A DNA stretch of 64,000 nt from the NCBI RefSeq assembly GCF_001021975.1, contig NZ_CP009928.1, positions 3,662,001 to 3,726,000 of the forward strand, written 5' to 3'. Below the pieces are notes generated by a model. It was not told where the DNA came from, did not search any database, and saw nothing but the letters and a program-made list of their open reading frames with translations. How positions within the stretch are numbered: position 1 is the stretch's first letter; each line of letters opens with the position of its first letter. Shown here piece after piece: positions 19,102 to 27,367 of the stretch. A program made the translations under genes and the position numbers. Source of the stretch: Chryseobacterium gallinarum. GTDB lineage: Bacteria; Bacteroidota; Bacteroidia; Flavobacteriales; Weeksellaceae.

Positions 19102-19130
19102 TTATCATTGTCACAATTGATAATGACAAT
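19102..19130. promoter_or_regulatory. Candidate operator with two interleaved dyads
   Basis: TTATCA (19102-19107) pairs with TGATAA (19118-19123), and ATTGTCA (19107-19113) pairs with TGACAAT (19124-19130). It lies about 75 bases upstream of the SnoaL-like gene on the minus strand, where a repressor could bind. Confidence 0.4.
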
Positions 19131-19213
19131 AGCTAGCCTCATATATTTAATATGAAAGCATAGTGAACTATAAAATGATTAATATACGGATTAAACCAAT
19201 CTTTATGGTAATT

Positions 19214-20359
19214 CTATTTCACTCCTGTTAAAAAGGTGATTCTGCTTTTGGCATAAGAAATCTGTTCATTTTCTTTTTCCTGGTCAGGTTTGTTTTTGAG
19301 GTAGAGCTGATAATAGCTTACCGCATTTTTAGGCTGTTTGAGGTTAATATCATAAAGAAGTCCTAAACGGTAATAAATGATATTGCTTGGACCAAAAGTA
19401 AGACCTCTTTTATAAGCTGTTATCGCATCATTATATTTATTTTCAGCTTCATATATACCTGCAAGTGCTGCGTAATAAAGCGTAGTGTGATCAGAGATGG
19501 CTTCATCTATAGTTTTTTGGGCATAGAGAGCAGCTTTATTATAATCTTTCAGTTCGCGGTAGCTTAAAGCCATATAATATAAAGTTCCTTCATTTTGTAC
19601 TCCCTGTTCTTCCAGCGTTGTATACAGATTAATGCATTTCTGATAGTCTTTCAGATAGAAATAAGCCTGACCCAGCTCATTGATGATATTGGGATCAGCA
19701 TTGATTTTTAATAATCTTTCCCCTGTTTCAACAACTTCGGAGTATTTACCCAATTGGTTAGCCAATGGTAACTGGGCCTGTTGCAGGCTGAAGTTTTCCA
19801 TATCAGCAGAAATAGCTGTCTTTAATACATCATAAGCCTGCTGGTATTGTCTGAGTTCACGGTAAACCATAGACAGGTCATAGGCCACATCAGGATCAGT
19901 GGCATTCAGGGTATTGGCTTTTGTAAGGAGCTTAAGTTTGGCTTCAGAGGTATCTTCATAAGCAGCAAGTTGTTTGTAGGCGCTGAAGTTATTAGTATCC
20001 AGCTGAATGATTTGCTGAAGGTATGATTTTGCTTTGAACGCATTTCCCCGTTTGGAATTGATGCCGGCCAGGCTAAATAACGTGGATAAGTTATCAGGTT
20101 GCAGGGTATTAATTTTCAGATAGCTTTTTTCTGCATCAGATAATTTACCGGCCATCAGTTGACAATAGGCGATCTGGCTTAGTCCCTTTATATCCTGTGT
20201 GTCTTCGGTGTATATACTTTGCAGATAACGGGCTGCATCAGCATAGCGTTGAGTTTCATAATACTCCAGAAGCTTTTCAGAATCAATTTTTGCAGACTGG
20301 GCGGTCATGTTTAAAAAGCTGATCAGGGCGATAAGCAGGAAAAGTCTGATTTTCATCAT
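19214..20359 (-). CDS. Secreted TPR-repeat protein
   Basis: 381 residues: signal peptide (MMKIRLFLLIALISFLNMTAQS, start at 20359 or 20356) followed by tetratricopeptide repeats through the whole chain, for example RYADAARYLQSIYTEDTQDI, AGKLSDAEKSYLKINTLQPD and EAENKYNDAITAYKRGLTFG. TPR proteins are protein-protein scaffolds; this one probably works in the periplasm. Flavobacteria often encode such proteins beside envelope functions, but no partner is adjacent: the next gene upstream is a divergent S41 peptidase. Confidence 0.85.
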   Translation of the reverse strand: MMKIRLFLLIALISFLNMTAQSAKIDSEKLLEYYETQRYADAARYLQSIYTEDTQDIKGLSQIAYCQLMAGKLSDAEKSYLKINTLQPDNLSTLFSLAGINSKRGNAFKAKSYLQQIIQLDTNNFSAYKQLAAYEDTSEAKLKLLTKANTLNATDPDVAYDLSMVYRELRQYQQAYDVLKTAISADMENFSLQQAQLPLANQLGKYSEVVETGERLLKINADPNIINELGQAYFYLKDYQKCINLYTTLEEQGVQNEGTLYYMALSYRELKDYNKAALYAQKTIDEAISDHTTLYYAALAGIYEAENKYNDAITAYKRGLTFGPSNIIYYRLGLLYDINLKQPKNAVSYYQLYLKNKPDQEKENEQISYAKSRITFLTGVK

Positions 20360-20488
20360 TATTAATTTTTATCTAAATTATCAGTTATTTGATAAGATTC
20401 CAAATTTTGATCCTGATTATTGATGCAGCTCTGCTTTTGTGGCTATTCAGGCTAAGGTTATTCGTATATTAGCCGCTAAAAAATAATA

Positions 20489-22255
20489 ATGACCAAACCT
20501 TTCATTATTCCGTTGTTACTGTGGGTCAATTTCGCTTATGCTCAAACCAGTTTCGAAGTGAAACCGGGAGATACCCTGAAATATTCTCCCCGATCTGCAA
20601 AACCTGTCTGGATATCAGTTCAGTCTGCCGAAGCTAATATGGCTGTAGCACTGTTTGTTGACGGTAAAAAAGTAAAAGAACAGGATGATTCCAGAGGAAT
20701 AAAAAGTGTTGAACGATTACATTATAAACCGGAAAAAGGCCGGAAATACGAGTTTAAAATTTGGGCCAAATCCTATATTCAAAAAAGCAAACCGGCAAAA
20801 GTTTCTATCAATGAATCCAAAAATGCAGAGAGGCTGGAAACATATTTTAGTCCGGATCAACTGATAGAAGACCTTCACGTGTTCCGTTCTATCAGAGAGC
20901 AGGTGAATTCGGGGTTATATGTATACAGAAGCAAAAAACAAATTGACAGCATGTATCAGCAGGCCGAAACAGAAATCAGAAACAGTAAAACCATCTTTGA
21001 CTTTTATAAAGTGATTGCCAGGCTTACCGGATTTGAAGGCAGCTGTCATAATTATACTGATCTGCCTAACCATGCTTCTTATTATCTGACGCGGAAACCG
21101 GAATACCTGCCCGTTACTTTAAAGAATATTGACGGCCGCTTGTTGCAGGATTCAAAAGATGTGGCATTGCCTCTTGGTGCGGAAATACTTTCCATCAACG
21201 GGATTCCCGCAAAAGAAATAATCAGCCGTTTTGCCCAATATTATTTTTCTGATGGATTTTCCACACCCTATAAAGAAACTACCGGCTTTGAAAGAGGAAT
21301 GCTTGATAAATTTTATATAGAATTCGGAACACACAAAAATTATGTGATCAATTATCGATGGAAAGGGCAGGATCATGAGGTTTCTTTACCGGGAATATCT
21401 TTTGAAAATTTCAAAAAACTTCAGGATTCACGTCATTCATTGGCATTTGATAAGAAATTGCTCTCTGAAAAATACAGTTTTACTAAAGAAGGGCAGGGGA
21501 TATACCGCTTATCTTTAAGAAGCTTTGATTTTGCGGTCGATAAAGAAGATCCGGCCTATAAAAAATTCAGTATTTTTCTTGATCAGATGATGGATACACT
21601 TGAAAAGGAAAACATCGAAAACCTGATTATTGATTTAAGAGGAAACACAGGCGGCACAGGAGCCTTGTATGAGAAAGTTTTTTCTTACCTTACTGCAAGG
21701 CCATTCCGGGACAGTCAATATGCCTATACAAAATTTAATGAAGTACCCATGGAGGAAAAACTGGTGATCACTCCTCTTTTTCTGTCTAATGGAGTACATG
21801 ATAAACAAGGATTAAATGCTTATCTGAAGCAGCTGTATCCGAAAGCTGTTCAGGGAAAATATTATTGGGCGGATGATAAGAATCCCTCAATTTTACCTGC
21901 GGAAAAAACTTTTAAAGGCCAGATTTACCTGTTAACAGATCAACGTGTAGCCTCGGCAGCATCACACCTTGCCTCATTGATCAAATCCTACACGAATGCC
22001 ATTGTTATTGGGAAAGAAACAGTAGGAGGGTATTACGAGCACAACGGACATCTTCCTCTTGTATATGAGCTCCCTAATACCGGGATTCAGACCGGTTTTT
22101 CCATTGTTCATGTTATCCAGGATGCCCAAAGTCTTCCGGATCAGAAAAAAGGGCAGGGGATTATTCCCCATATTGAAGTTTATCAGTCTGATCAGGAATT
22201 TTTAGAACAAACAGATGTCTATCTGAAGAAAGTTTCTGAACTTATGAAAAAGTAA
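20489..22255 (+). CDS. S41 family (tail-specific type) peptidase, secreted
   Basis: 588 residues with a signal peptide (FIIPLLLWVNFAYAQ), an N-terminal beta domain (residues 20-110), a helical region and a C-terminal S41 catalytic domain: NLIIDLRGNTGGTGALYEKV, then LLTDQRVASAASHLASLIKS carrying the likely nucleophile Ser, and GKETVGGYYEHNG. A PDZ-like segment (ILSINGIPAKEI) lies in between. Family members cleave secreted proteins or peptides from the C-terminal side. The gene is divergent from the TPR gene with a 130-base shared upstream region. Confidence 0.85.
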   Translation: MTKPFIIPLLLWVNFAYAQTSFEVKPGDTLKYSPRSAKPVWISVQSAEANMAVALFVDGKKVKEQDDSRGIKSVERLHYKPEKGRKYEFKIWAKSYIQKSKPAKVSINESKNAERLETYFSPDQLIEDLHVFRSIREQVNSGLYVYRSKKQIDSMYQQAETEIRNSKTIFDFYKVIARLTGFEGSCHNYTDLPNHASYYLTRKPEYLPVTLKNIDGRLLQDSKDVALPLGAEILSINGIPAKEIISRFAQYYFSDGFSTPYKETTGFERGMLDKFYIEFGTHKNYVINYRWKGQDHEVSLPGISFENFKKLQDSRHSLAFDKKLLSEKYSFTKEGQGIYRLSLRSFDFAVDKEDPAYKKFSIFLDQMMDTLEKENIENLIIDLRGNTGGTGALYEKVFSYLTARPFRDSQYAYTKFNEVPMEEKLVITPLFLSNGVHDKQGLNAYLKQLYPKAVQGKYYWADDKNPSILPAEKTFKGQIYLLTDQRVASAASHLASLIKSYTNAIVIGKETVGGYYEHNGHLPLVYELPNTGIQTGFSIVHVIQDAQSLPDQKKGQGIIPHIEVYQSDQEFLEQTDVYLKKVSELMKK

Positions 22256-22579
22256 AAGAATAAGATAACGGGGTCTTGCTGTTTGCCGGTGAGATCCCTG
22301 TCAATTTTAGCAGTATTATAGTGGAAGGAATCATTTAATCAATGACTTCAGAATACTTGAACGCTACTATATAAAGTCGTAGAATTACTACAAAATTTCA
22401 GATTAGGATTGAAAAATTTTCAGAATCTAATTGTCCACTCTATATTTGTGTTACCATCATATAATTACAAAATAGTATTAATCATCAATAAGCAGATTGA
22501 AATCCAATCCTATAGGACTTAAAGTGATCATTTGATTGGAATCAATTATTGGCTTAGAATTAAATACCCTTCATTGAAT
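22256..22579 (+). other. Intergenic leader region
   Basis: No ORF or RNA is evident. It contains a -7-like box TATATTTG at 22441-22448 without a clear -33 TTG, about 130 bases upstream of the next gene. Confidence 0.4.
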
Positions 22580-23074
22580 ATGAAAAAAATATTTTCTGAA
22601 CTTAAAGGCTTTGTTATCTATAGTCCGGAGCTTTTAACGCAATATTTACAGGAACATCATCTTCCGGGCAATAATATCCTGAAATATTTTGTAGAGAATG
22701 AACATGGAGACGAAATTACCAAAGCAGGGATTGCTATCCCCGTTATAGGAGTGGAAGAAGACTATTACTCCTTCCGGATCTCAACTCAAGGAGAACATAT
22801 TTTAAATGATCATGAGATAGCTACCCAGTCAGAAGGCTGGATTTTTCAAAGTGCCAGTCATGAGGTGAAAATTGTAGGAATCGGCTACCTTAAAGATATA
22901 TCTTCCATTAATGAAGAAAATAGCATCACCTTGCCTTTAGAAAATGGCTGGTTCTCTTTACAAATACTTGCCGGCAACAAAGACGGGGAAAGACTCTTTG
23001 AACTCCATATGCAGAGACACGAAGAAAAACCGGAATTTAAAGGTGATGTTAGCACAGAGTATTACTATGGATAA
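22580..23074 (+). CDS. Uncharacterised cytosolic protein
   Basis: The likely start is the ATG at 22580 (MKKIFSELKGFVIYSPELL), giving 164 residues; the frame is open to 22532. I do not recognise the family. The product is acidic, has no signal peptide or membrane segment and seems to be mostly beta strands (KAGIAIPVIGVEEDYYSFRI, NGWFSLQILAGNKDGERLFE). It stands alone between the S41 peptidase and tRNA-Ser. Confidence 0.65.
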   Translation: MKKIFSELKGFVIYSPELLTQYLQEHHLPGNNILKYFVENEHGDEITKAGIAIPVIGVEEDYYSFRISTQGEHILNDHEIATQSEGWIFQSASHEVKIVGIGYLKDISSINEENSITLPLENGWFSLQILAGNKDGERLFELHMQRHEEKPEFKGDVSTEYYYG

Positions 23075-23209
23075 AGAAATTAGATTAACAGAATATTTTA
23101 ATAATAATGAATTGTTTTCTAAACAATTGATGTTTAGAACTTCATCCGGAACAGATGTTCATATTATAAAAAGAAAATAAAAGGAACATTTTTTTCTTGA
23201 TAAAATATT

Positions 23210-23239
23210 TTGTCAGTAATAAAAAACTTTCTATATTTG
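23210..23239 (+). promoter_or_regulatory. Promoter of tRNA-Ser
   Basis: TTG (23210-23212), a 19-base spacer and TATATTTG (23232-23239) match the Bacteroidota sigma-ABfr consensus exactly, 33 bases before the tRNA. Confidence 0.8.
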
Positions 23240-23272
23240 CACCACTGAAAACGACGATATAGTCGCACTTCA

Positions 23273-23357
23273 GGAGAGTTGGCAGAGTGGTCGATTGCGG
23301 CAGTCTTGAAAACTGTTGACTGTAACAGGTCCGGGGGTTCGAATCCCTCACTCTCCG
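23273..23357 (+). tRNA. tRNA-Ser (anticodon TGA)
   Basis: Acceptor stem GGAGAGT/ACTCTCC, D-arm GCAGAGTGGTCGATTGC, anticodon stem-loop CAGTCTTGAAAACTG with anticodon TGA, a long variable arm and T-arm GGGGGTTCGAATCCCTC, with discriminator G: a class II serine tRNA. CCA is not encoded. Confidence 0.97.
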
Positions 23358-23370
23358 CAATAATAAAATG

Positions 23371-23396
23371 AAAACCTACTGATGGCAGTAGGTTTT
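23371..23396 (+). terminator. Terminator after tRNA-Ser
   Basis: Perfect 11-bp stem AAAACCTACTG/CAGTAGGTTTT with a four-base loop, ending in a T run. Confidence 0.85.
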
Positions 23397-23558
23397 TACT
23401 TTTTAAGATTTTCCCTATATCCAACTTTTGCGCTTGATCCTTGATCTCCCATTAACAAATATTTTAATTTTAGTTATGTATAAATCTTGTAAAACTGCCT
23501 TTAACAGGTTGGTTTATTACGTTATTATTCTATTTGTTCAAATTGTTGAAAAATTTTA

Positions 23559-24176
23559 CTAGTATAAGATTCTGTGGCCGTCAAGTTTTATAATCTCACT
23601 ATTGGCCATTTTTCTTACGGTCCTGATAACAGTCTCTACCCTTAACCCGGTAAGGTCAGCAATTTGCTGGCGGGTAAGTTCTATCGGAAAAGAATGCCGG
23701 CAGTCATCATCATGATAACTCTTGAGATAATCCAGTAACCCTTTCAGACGTTGAGCTGCATCAGATGACGCCATATTGTTCACCATTAAAATATTGTAAT
23801 ATAATCTTTGTGACAGGCACATATTCATTTCCAGTGAAAGATCGGGTTTTTTCTTTAGCATATCCATAAAATTATTTTTAGACATTCTCACTACTTCTGT
23901 TGTCTGTAAACTTATGGCATTGATAGGAGAGAGCTTTTCGATAAAAAGTAACGGATCCCCAAAACTTTGATTTTTTCCTAAAATATTCTGGATAAACTCT
24001 TTTCCGTTTTCATTATAGATATTTAGTTTTACCCTCCCGCTGATAATCTGGAAATAATATTGTGGGTATTCACCTTCCCTGAAAATAAGATCTTTAGCAC
24101 TATAGATAACATTTTCGCCTCCAAATGAATGAAGAATACTCTCATCGATATTCATACAACTTACCGTTTTTTTCAT
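23559..24176 (-). CDS. Crp/Fnr family transcriptional regulator
   Basis: 205 residues: an N-terminal cyclic-nucleotide-binding-type jelly roll (DLIFREGEYPQYYFQIISGR, GKEFIQNILGKNQSFGDPLL) and a C-terminal winged helix (LTRQQIADLTGLRVETVIRT). The N-terminus lacks the cysteine cluster of FNR proper, so it is not an iron-sulfur oxygen sensor. It is divergent from the large signalling operon that begins at 24375 and may control it; the 198-base shared region would hold the sites. Confidence 0.85.
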   Translation of the reverse strand: MKKTVSCMNIDESILHSFGGENVIYSAKDLIFREGEYPQYYFQIISGRVKLNIYNENGKEFIQNILGKNQSFGDPLLFIEKLSPINAISLQTTEVVRMSKNNFMDMLKKKPDLSLEMNMCLSQRLYYNILMVNNMASSDAAQRLKGLLDYLKSYHDDDCRHSFPIELTRQQIADLTGLRVETVIRTVRKMANSEIIKLDGHRILY

Positions 24177-24326
24177 AGACTAATTTTTCCTGAAAAGTAG
24201 GAATAAGCTTTCAAAAAAAATAATAAATAATTCAATCTTTCCGCTATGGATATTTTTAATCATAAATATGATGTGGAATATATAGGATAAACATTTAAAA
24301 AATGCTATTTTTTGAAATATTGTGAG

Positions 24327-24334
24327 TATTTTTG
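24327..24334 (+). promoter_or_regulatory. Possible -7 element for the signalling operon
   Basis: TATTTTTG matches TAnnTTTG, 40 bases upstream of the first gene; no -33 TTG at the ideal distance. Confidence 0.3.
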
Positions 24335-24374
24335 GAGCTAAAGTACCTATAATTAATTATTGATTTTAACTTCT

Positions 24375-25850
24375 ATGATTTTAATTGTTGATGACAATCA
24401 AAGTAATCTTTATTCATTGCAAAAATTACTTGAATCTAAAGATTTTCAGGTAGAAACAGCCAGTTCCGGGGAAGAAGCTCTTGGTAAAGCCTTGAAAAAT
24501 GACTATGCCTTAATTATTCTAGATGTTCAGATGCCGGATATGGATGGTTTTGAAGTTGCTGAAACCCTGGCAGACTACAGTAAAACGAAAGAAGTTCCCA
24601 TCATATTTTTATCCGCTGTCAATACAGATAAAAAATTCATAACACGGGGGTATGCCTCCGGAGCAAAAGATTATGTAACCAAACCTGTAGATCCTGAAAT
24701 TCTTTTACTTAAGGTGAAGACTTTCTATAGCCTTCAGGAGCAAAACATGGCTATGAAAAAGACCCAGCAGAATCTTGAGCTGGAAGTGAAGGGAAGGCGC
24801 GAATCGCAAGTGACGATGAAGTCTCAGATAGATCATTTTCATTTAATGCTGGAATCCCTTCCTCAGATTGCATTTACATTGAATGAAACCGGAACCGTTG
24901 ATTTTGTTAACGGTAAGTGGTACCAATATTCAGACTCTGAACAGCATTTTCCGGAAGCCCATCCGGACGACCCTGTCATCAGTGAGGAATTTGAAAGATG
25001 CAGGAGAAAAGGAAAAGCATTAGAATTGGAGATCAGGATTAAAAATGTCATTTCAGGTGATTACCGCTATCATTTGCTTAGGGTAACTCCTGTATATGAT
25101 GAAGAGCGTATCAAAAACTGGGTAGGAACTTTTACCGATATTGATGACCAGAAAAAAGTAGAAAAAGAAAAAGATGAGTTTTTAAGCATTGCAAGCCATG
25201 AATTAAAAACTCCTTTAACCAGCATTAAAGCATATGTTCAGTTATTGGAAAGAAAACTAAAACTGGATAAAGAAAGCCCGGAAGCTGGATTTGTAATGAA
25301 AGTTCAGGGACAGATTGAGAAGCTGAATACGCTGATTACAGATTTGCTGGATGTATCAAAAATTGAAAACGGAAAGCTGAAGATTAATAAGAAACCTGTT
25401 AATCTGGAAAATGTTATCAGTAATGCCATTGAAACAATCCTTCAGACCCATGACGAACAGAAAGTAAAAATTGAACGCCACGGGACCAGGCCGGATATTG
25501 TAATTCCTTTGGATGAGATCCGTATAGAGCAGGTGTTGATTAACTTTCTGACAAATGCTATTAAATACTCTCCCAATAACAACCAGGTAATTGTTACCAC
25601 CTTTGTAGATGATGAAGCTCAGGAAGTAAGAGTCAATGTAACTGATTTTGGAATTGGGATTCCTGATTTTAAGCAGGAAGCCGTGTTCAAAAAATTCTAT
25701 CGTGTGGAAGAATCTTCGCTGCAGTTTCAGGGAATGGGGATTGGACTATTTATCTGTTCTGAAATTATCAAGCAGCATCATGGAAGTGTAGGAGTTTCCA
25801 GTAAAGTAAATGAAGGTTCCACCTTCTATTTCACATTACCTTTAAATTAA
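24375..25850 (+). CDS. Response regulator-PAS-histidine kinase
   Basis: The ATG at 24375 is the likely start (MILIVDDNQSNLYSLQ), 491 residues. Order: receiver domain with acidic pair DD at residues 6-7, phospho-acceptor Asp in LIILDVQMPDMDGF and Lys in VTKPVD; a short coiled link; a PAS domain (DQIDHFHLML to FTDIDDQKK); HisKA with the phospho-accepting His in SIASHELKTPLT; and a complete HATPase (N box NFLTNAIKYSPNN, G boxes DFGIGIP and GMGIGLF). Having the receiver in front of the kinase suggests it is controlled by phosphorylation from another kinase. It is cytosolic. First gene of a seven-ORF operon whose members are 0-15 bases apart. Confidence 0.92.
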   Translation: MILIVDDNQSNLYSLQKLLESKDFQVETASSGEEALGKALKNDYALIILDVQMPDMDGFEVAETLADYSKTKEVPIIFLSAVNTDKKFITRGYASGAKDYVTKPVDPEILLLKVKTFYSLQEQNMAMKKTQQNLELEVKGRRESQVTMKSQIDHFHLMLESLPQIAFTLNETGTVDFVNGKWYQYSDSEQHFPEAHPDDPVISEEFERCRRKGKALELEIRIKNVISGDYRYHLLRVTPVYDEERIKNWVGTFTDIDDQKKVEKEKDEFLSIASHELKTPLTSIKAYVQLLERKLKLDKESPEAGFVMKVQGQIEKLNTLITDLLDVSKIENGKLKINKKPVNLENVISNAIETILQTHDEQKVKIERHGTRPDIVIPLDEIRIEQVLINFLTNAIKYSPNNNQVIVTTFVDDEAQEVRVNVTDFGIGIPDFKQEAVFKKFYRVEESSLQFQGMGIGLFICSEIIKQHHGSVGVSSKVNEGSTFYFTLPLN

Positions 25851-25855
25851 TTTTT

Positions 25856-27367
25856 ATGCCGAAAAAAATTATAAGAAACCTTCAATTTGGAGTAGGACTT
25901 TCACTTTTGATTTTAATAACCAGCTCAATAGCTTCCTATTGGAGTATCCGGAACCAGATAAATCACCGGGACAGTCTTTCTAAAAGCAGGCGTTCCGTAA
26001 TAGCCGTTAAAGATGTATTGGTCGCCTTACTGGATGCGGAAACAGGCAACCGGGGATATCAGCTGACCGGTAGGGAAGACTTCCTTGAGCCATACAAACG
26101 CGGTTTAAGAGAATATCCCAGGGCACTGGTGCGTGCAGAATCATTAGGTCTGGAAGACCGGAATCAACTGGAAAGGCTTGCAGGATTAAAAACAGCAGTT
26201 AATCAGGTGATGGAAAATCTGAAATATCTGGTTGAGAACAGACGTAAAGGAACTGTAATGACCCAGCAGCAAATCGTTATTGGTAAGAGCTACATGGATC
26301 AGTGCCGGAAAATCGTAAGTGATTTTGTACAATACGAAGAAAACCAGGTTGAAATTAAAAACAGAGAACTGAACCGTTCTTCCAACACTACTGTTCTTTT
26401 TATAATTTTTTCAGCGTTGGCAGCAATAGTAGTGACTGTTTTCTTTTATATCAAAATGCGGGCAGACCTTATCCGCAGAGATAAGCTGGAGAAAATGCTC
26501 AAGGAAAAAGATCAGGAAATGACCCGCAGGGTAAGTGCTATTCAAAAAATTGCAAACAGGGTAGCTAATGGTGATTACAGTGAAAGGGCAGTGGATAATG
26601 AACAGGATGATCTCGGAGGTCTTGTAGAATCCCTGAACCATATGACAGAATCTCTCAAGATCTCTTTTGATAGAATTAATAAAAGTGACTGGCGTCAGAA
26701 AGGTCTTGCCCTACTGAATGAATCGCTTGTAGGAAATAAATCTGTAAAGGAGGTTTCAGATAAAGCTTTAAGACAATTAATAGAATACGGAAATTGTATC
26801 AATGGCTCACTATACCTGTATGATGAAGGAATATTAAAGCTTAATAAGGCATTCGGGCTGGAAGCTAATATGAAAAAAGCCTTTGAGCCGGGAGAAGGAA
26901 TGGTAGGACAGGCCTTCATTAATGCTAAAACCCAGGTTTACAATAACCTTCATGAAGATGATTTTGTAGTCACCTTCGCCAGCAGCACTATTAAGATTTA
27001 CGGGATAATATTAATTCCTGTTTTTGCGGACGGACAAGTGATCGGAGTTCTGGAACTGGGTTCAACATCTAACTTTGATGAGGACAGGGTCAACTATTTT
27101 GAAGAATGCTGCATCAATATAGGAATTGCATTAAGTGCTGCCAAAGGAAGAGAAAAAGAACAGCAATTATTGGAAGAAACCCAGGCTCAGTCTGAAGAAC
27201 TGCAGGTACAGCATTCTGAACTCGAAAACCTGAATACGGAATTGGAAGCACAAACGCAAAAACTTCAGGCTTCTGAAGAAGAATTAAAAGTGCAGCAGGA
27301 AGAACTGATGCAGGCTAATGCTGAACTGGAAGAGCGTTCAAGACTATTGGAAGAAAAAATCATTTGA
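25856..27367 (+). CDS. CHASE3-HAMP-GAF sensor half of a split hybrid kinase
   Basis: 503 residues: TM1 (GVGLSLLILITSSIASYWSI), a periplasmic CHASE3 domain (about residues 35-170, with LLDAETGNRGYQLTGREDFL), TM2 (VLFIIFSALAAIVVTVFFYI), HAMP, a GAF domain (residues 275-430) and a long coiled coil (EETQAQSEELQVQHSELENL to the end). It ends at TGA 27365-27367 without a kinase domain. The next ORF continues in the frame reached by a one-base change: with one more A in the A-run at 27353-27358 the text would read LEEKNHLIAERNNEIQ straight into the kinase. It is therefore probably the N-terminal half of one long hybrid kinase. Either a real mutation, a sequencing error in a homopolymer, or slippage could explain the break. 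Confidence 0.88.
   Translation: MPKKIIRNLQFGVGLSLLILITSSIASYWSIRNQINHRDSLSKSRRSVIAVKDVLVALLDAETGNRGYQLTGREDFLEPYKRGLREYPRALVRAESLGLEDRNQLERLAGLKTAVNQVMENLKYLVENRRKGTVMTQQQIVIGKSYMDQCRKIVSDFVQYEENQVEIKNRELNRSSNTTVLFIIFSALAAIVVTVFFYIKMRADLIRRDKLEKMLKEKDQEMTRRVSAIQKIANRVANGDYSERAVDNEQDDLGGLVESLNHMTESLKISFDRINKSDWRQKGLALLNESLVGNKSVKEVSDKALRQLIEYGNCINGSLYLYDEGILKLNKAFGLEANMKKAFEPGEGMVGQAFINAKTQVYNNLHEDDFVVTFASSTIKIYGIILIPVFADGQVIGVLELGSTSNFDEDRVNYFEECCINIGIALSAAKGREKEQQLLEETQAQSEELQVQHSELENLNTELEAQTQKLQASEEELKVQQEELMQANAELEERSRLLEEKII

Noticed and set aside
22944-23180. 78-codon ORF overlapping the end of the 22580-23074 gene
   Set aside because: Out of frame with the longer gene and without any recognisable pattern.
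23142-23424. Two minus-strand ORFs (72 and 86 codons) over the tRNA-Ser gene, reading RDSNPRTCYSQQFSRLPQ or SEGFEPPDLLQSTVFKTA
   Set aside because: These are the reverse complement of the serine tRNA, a well-known source of spurious proteins in databases.
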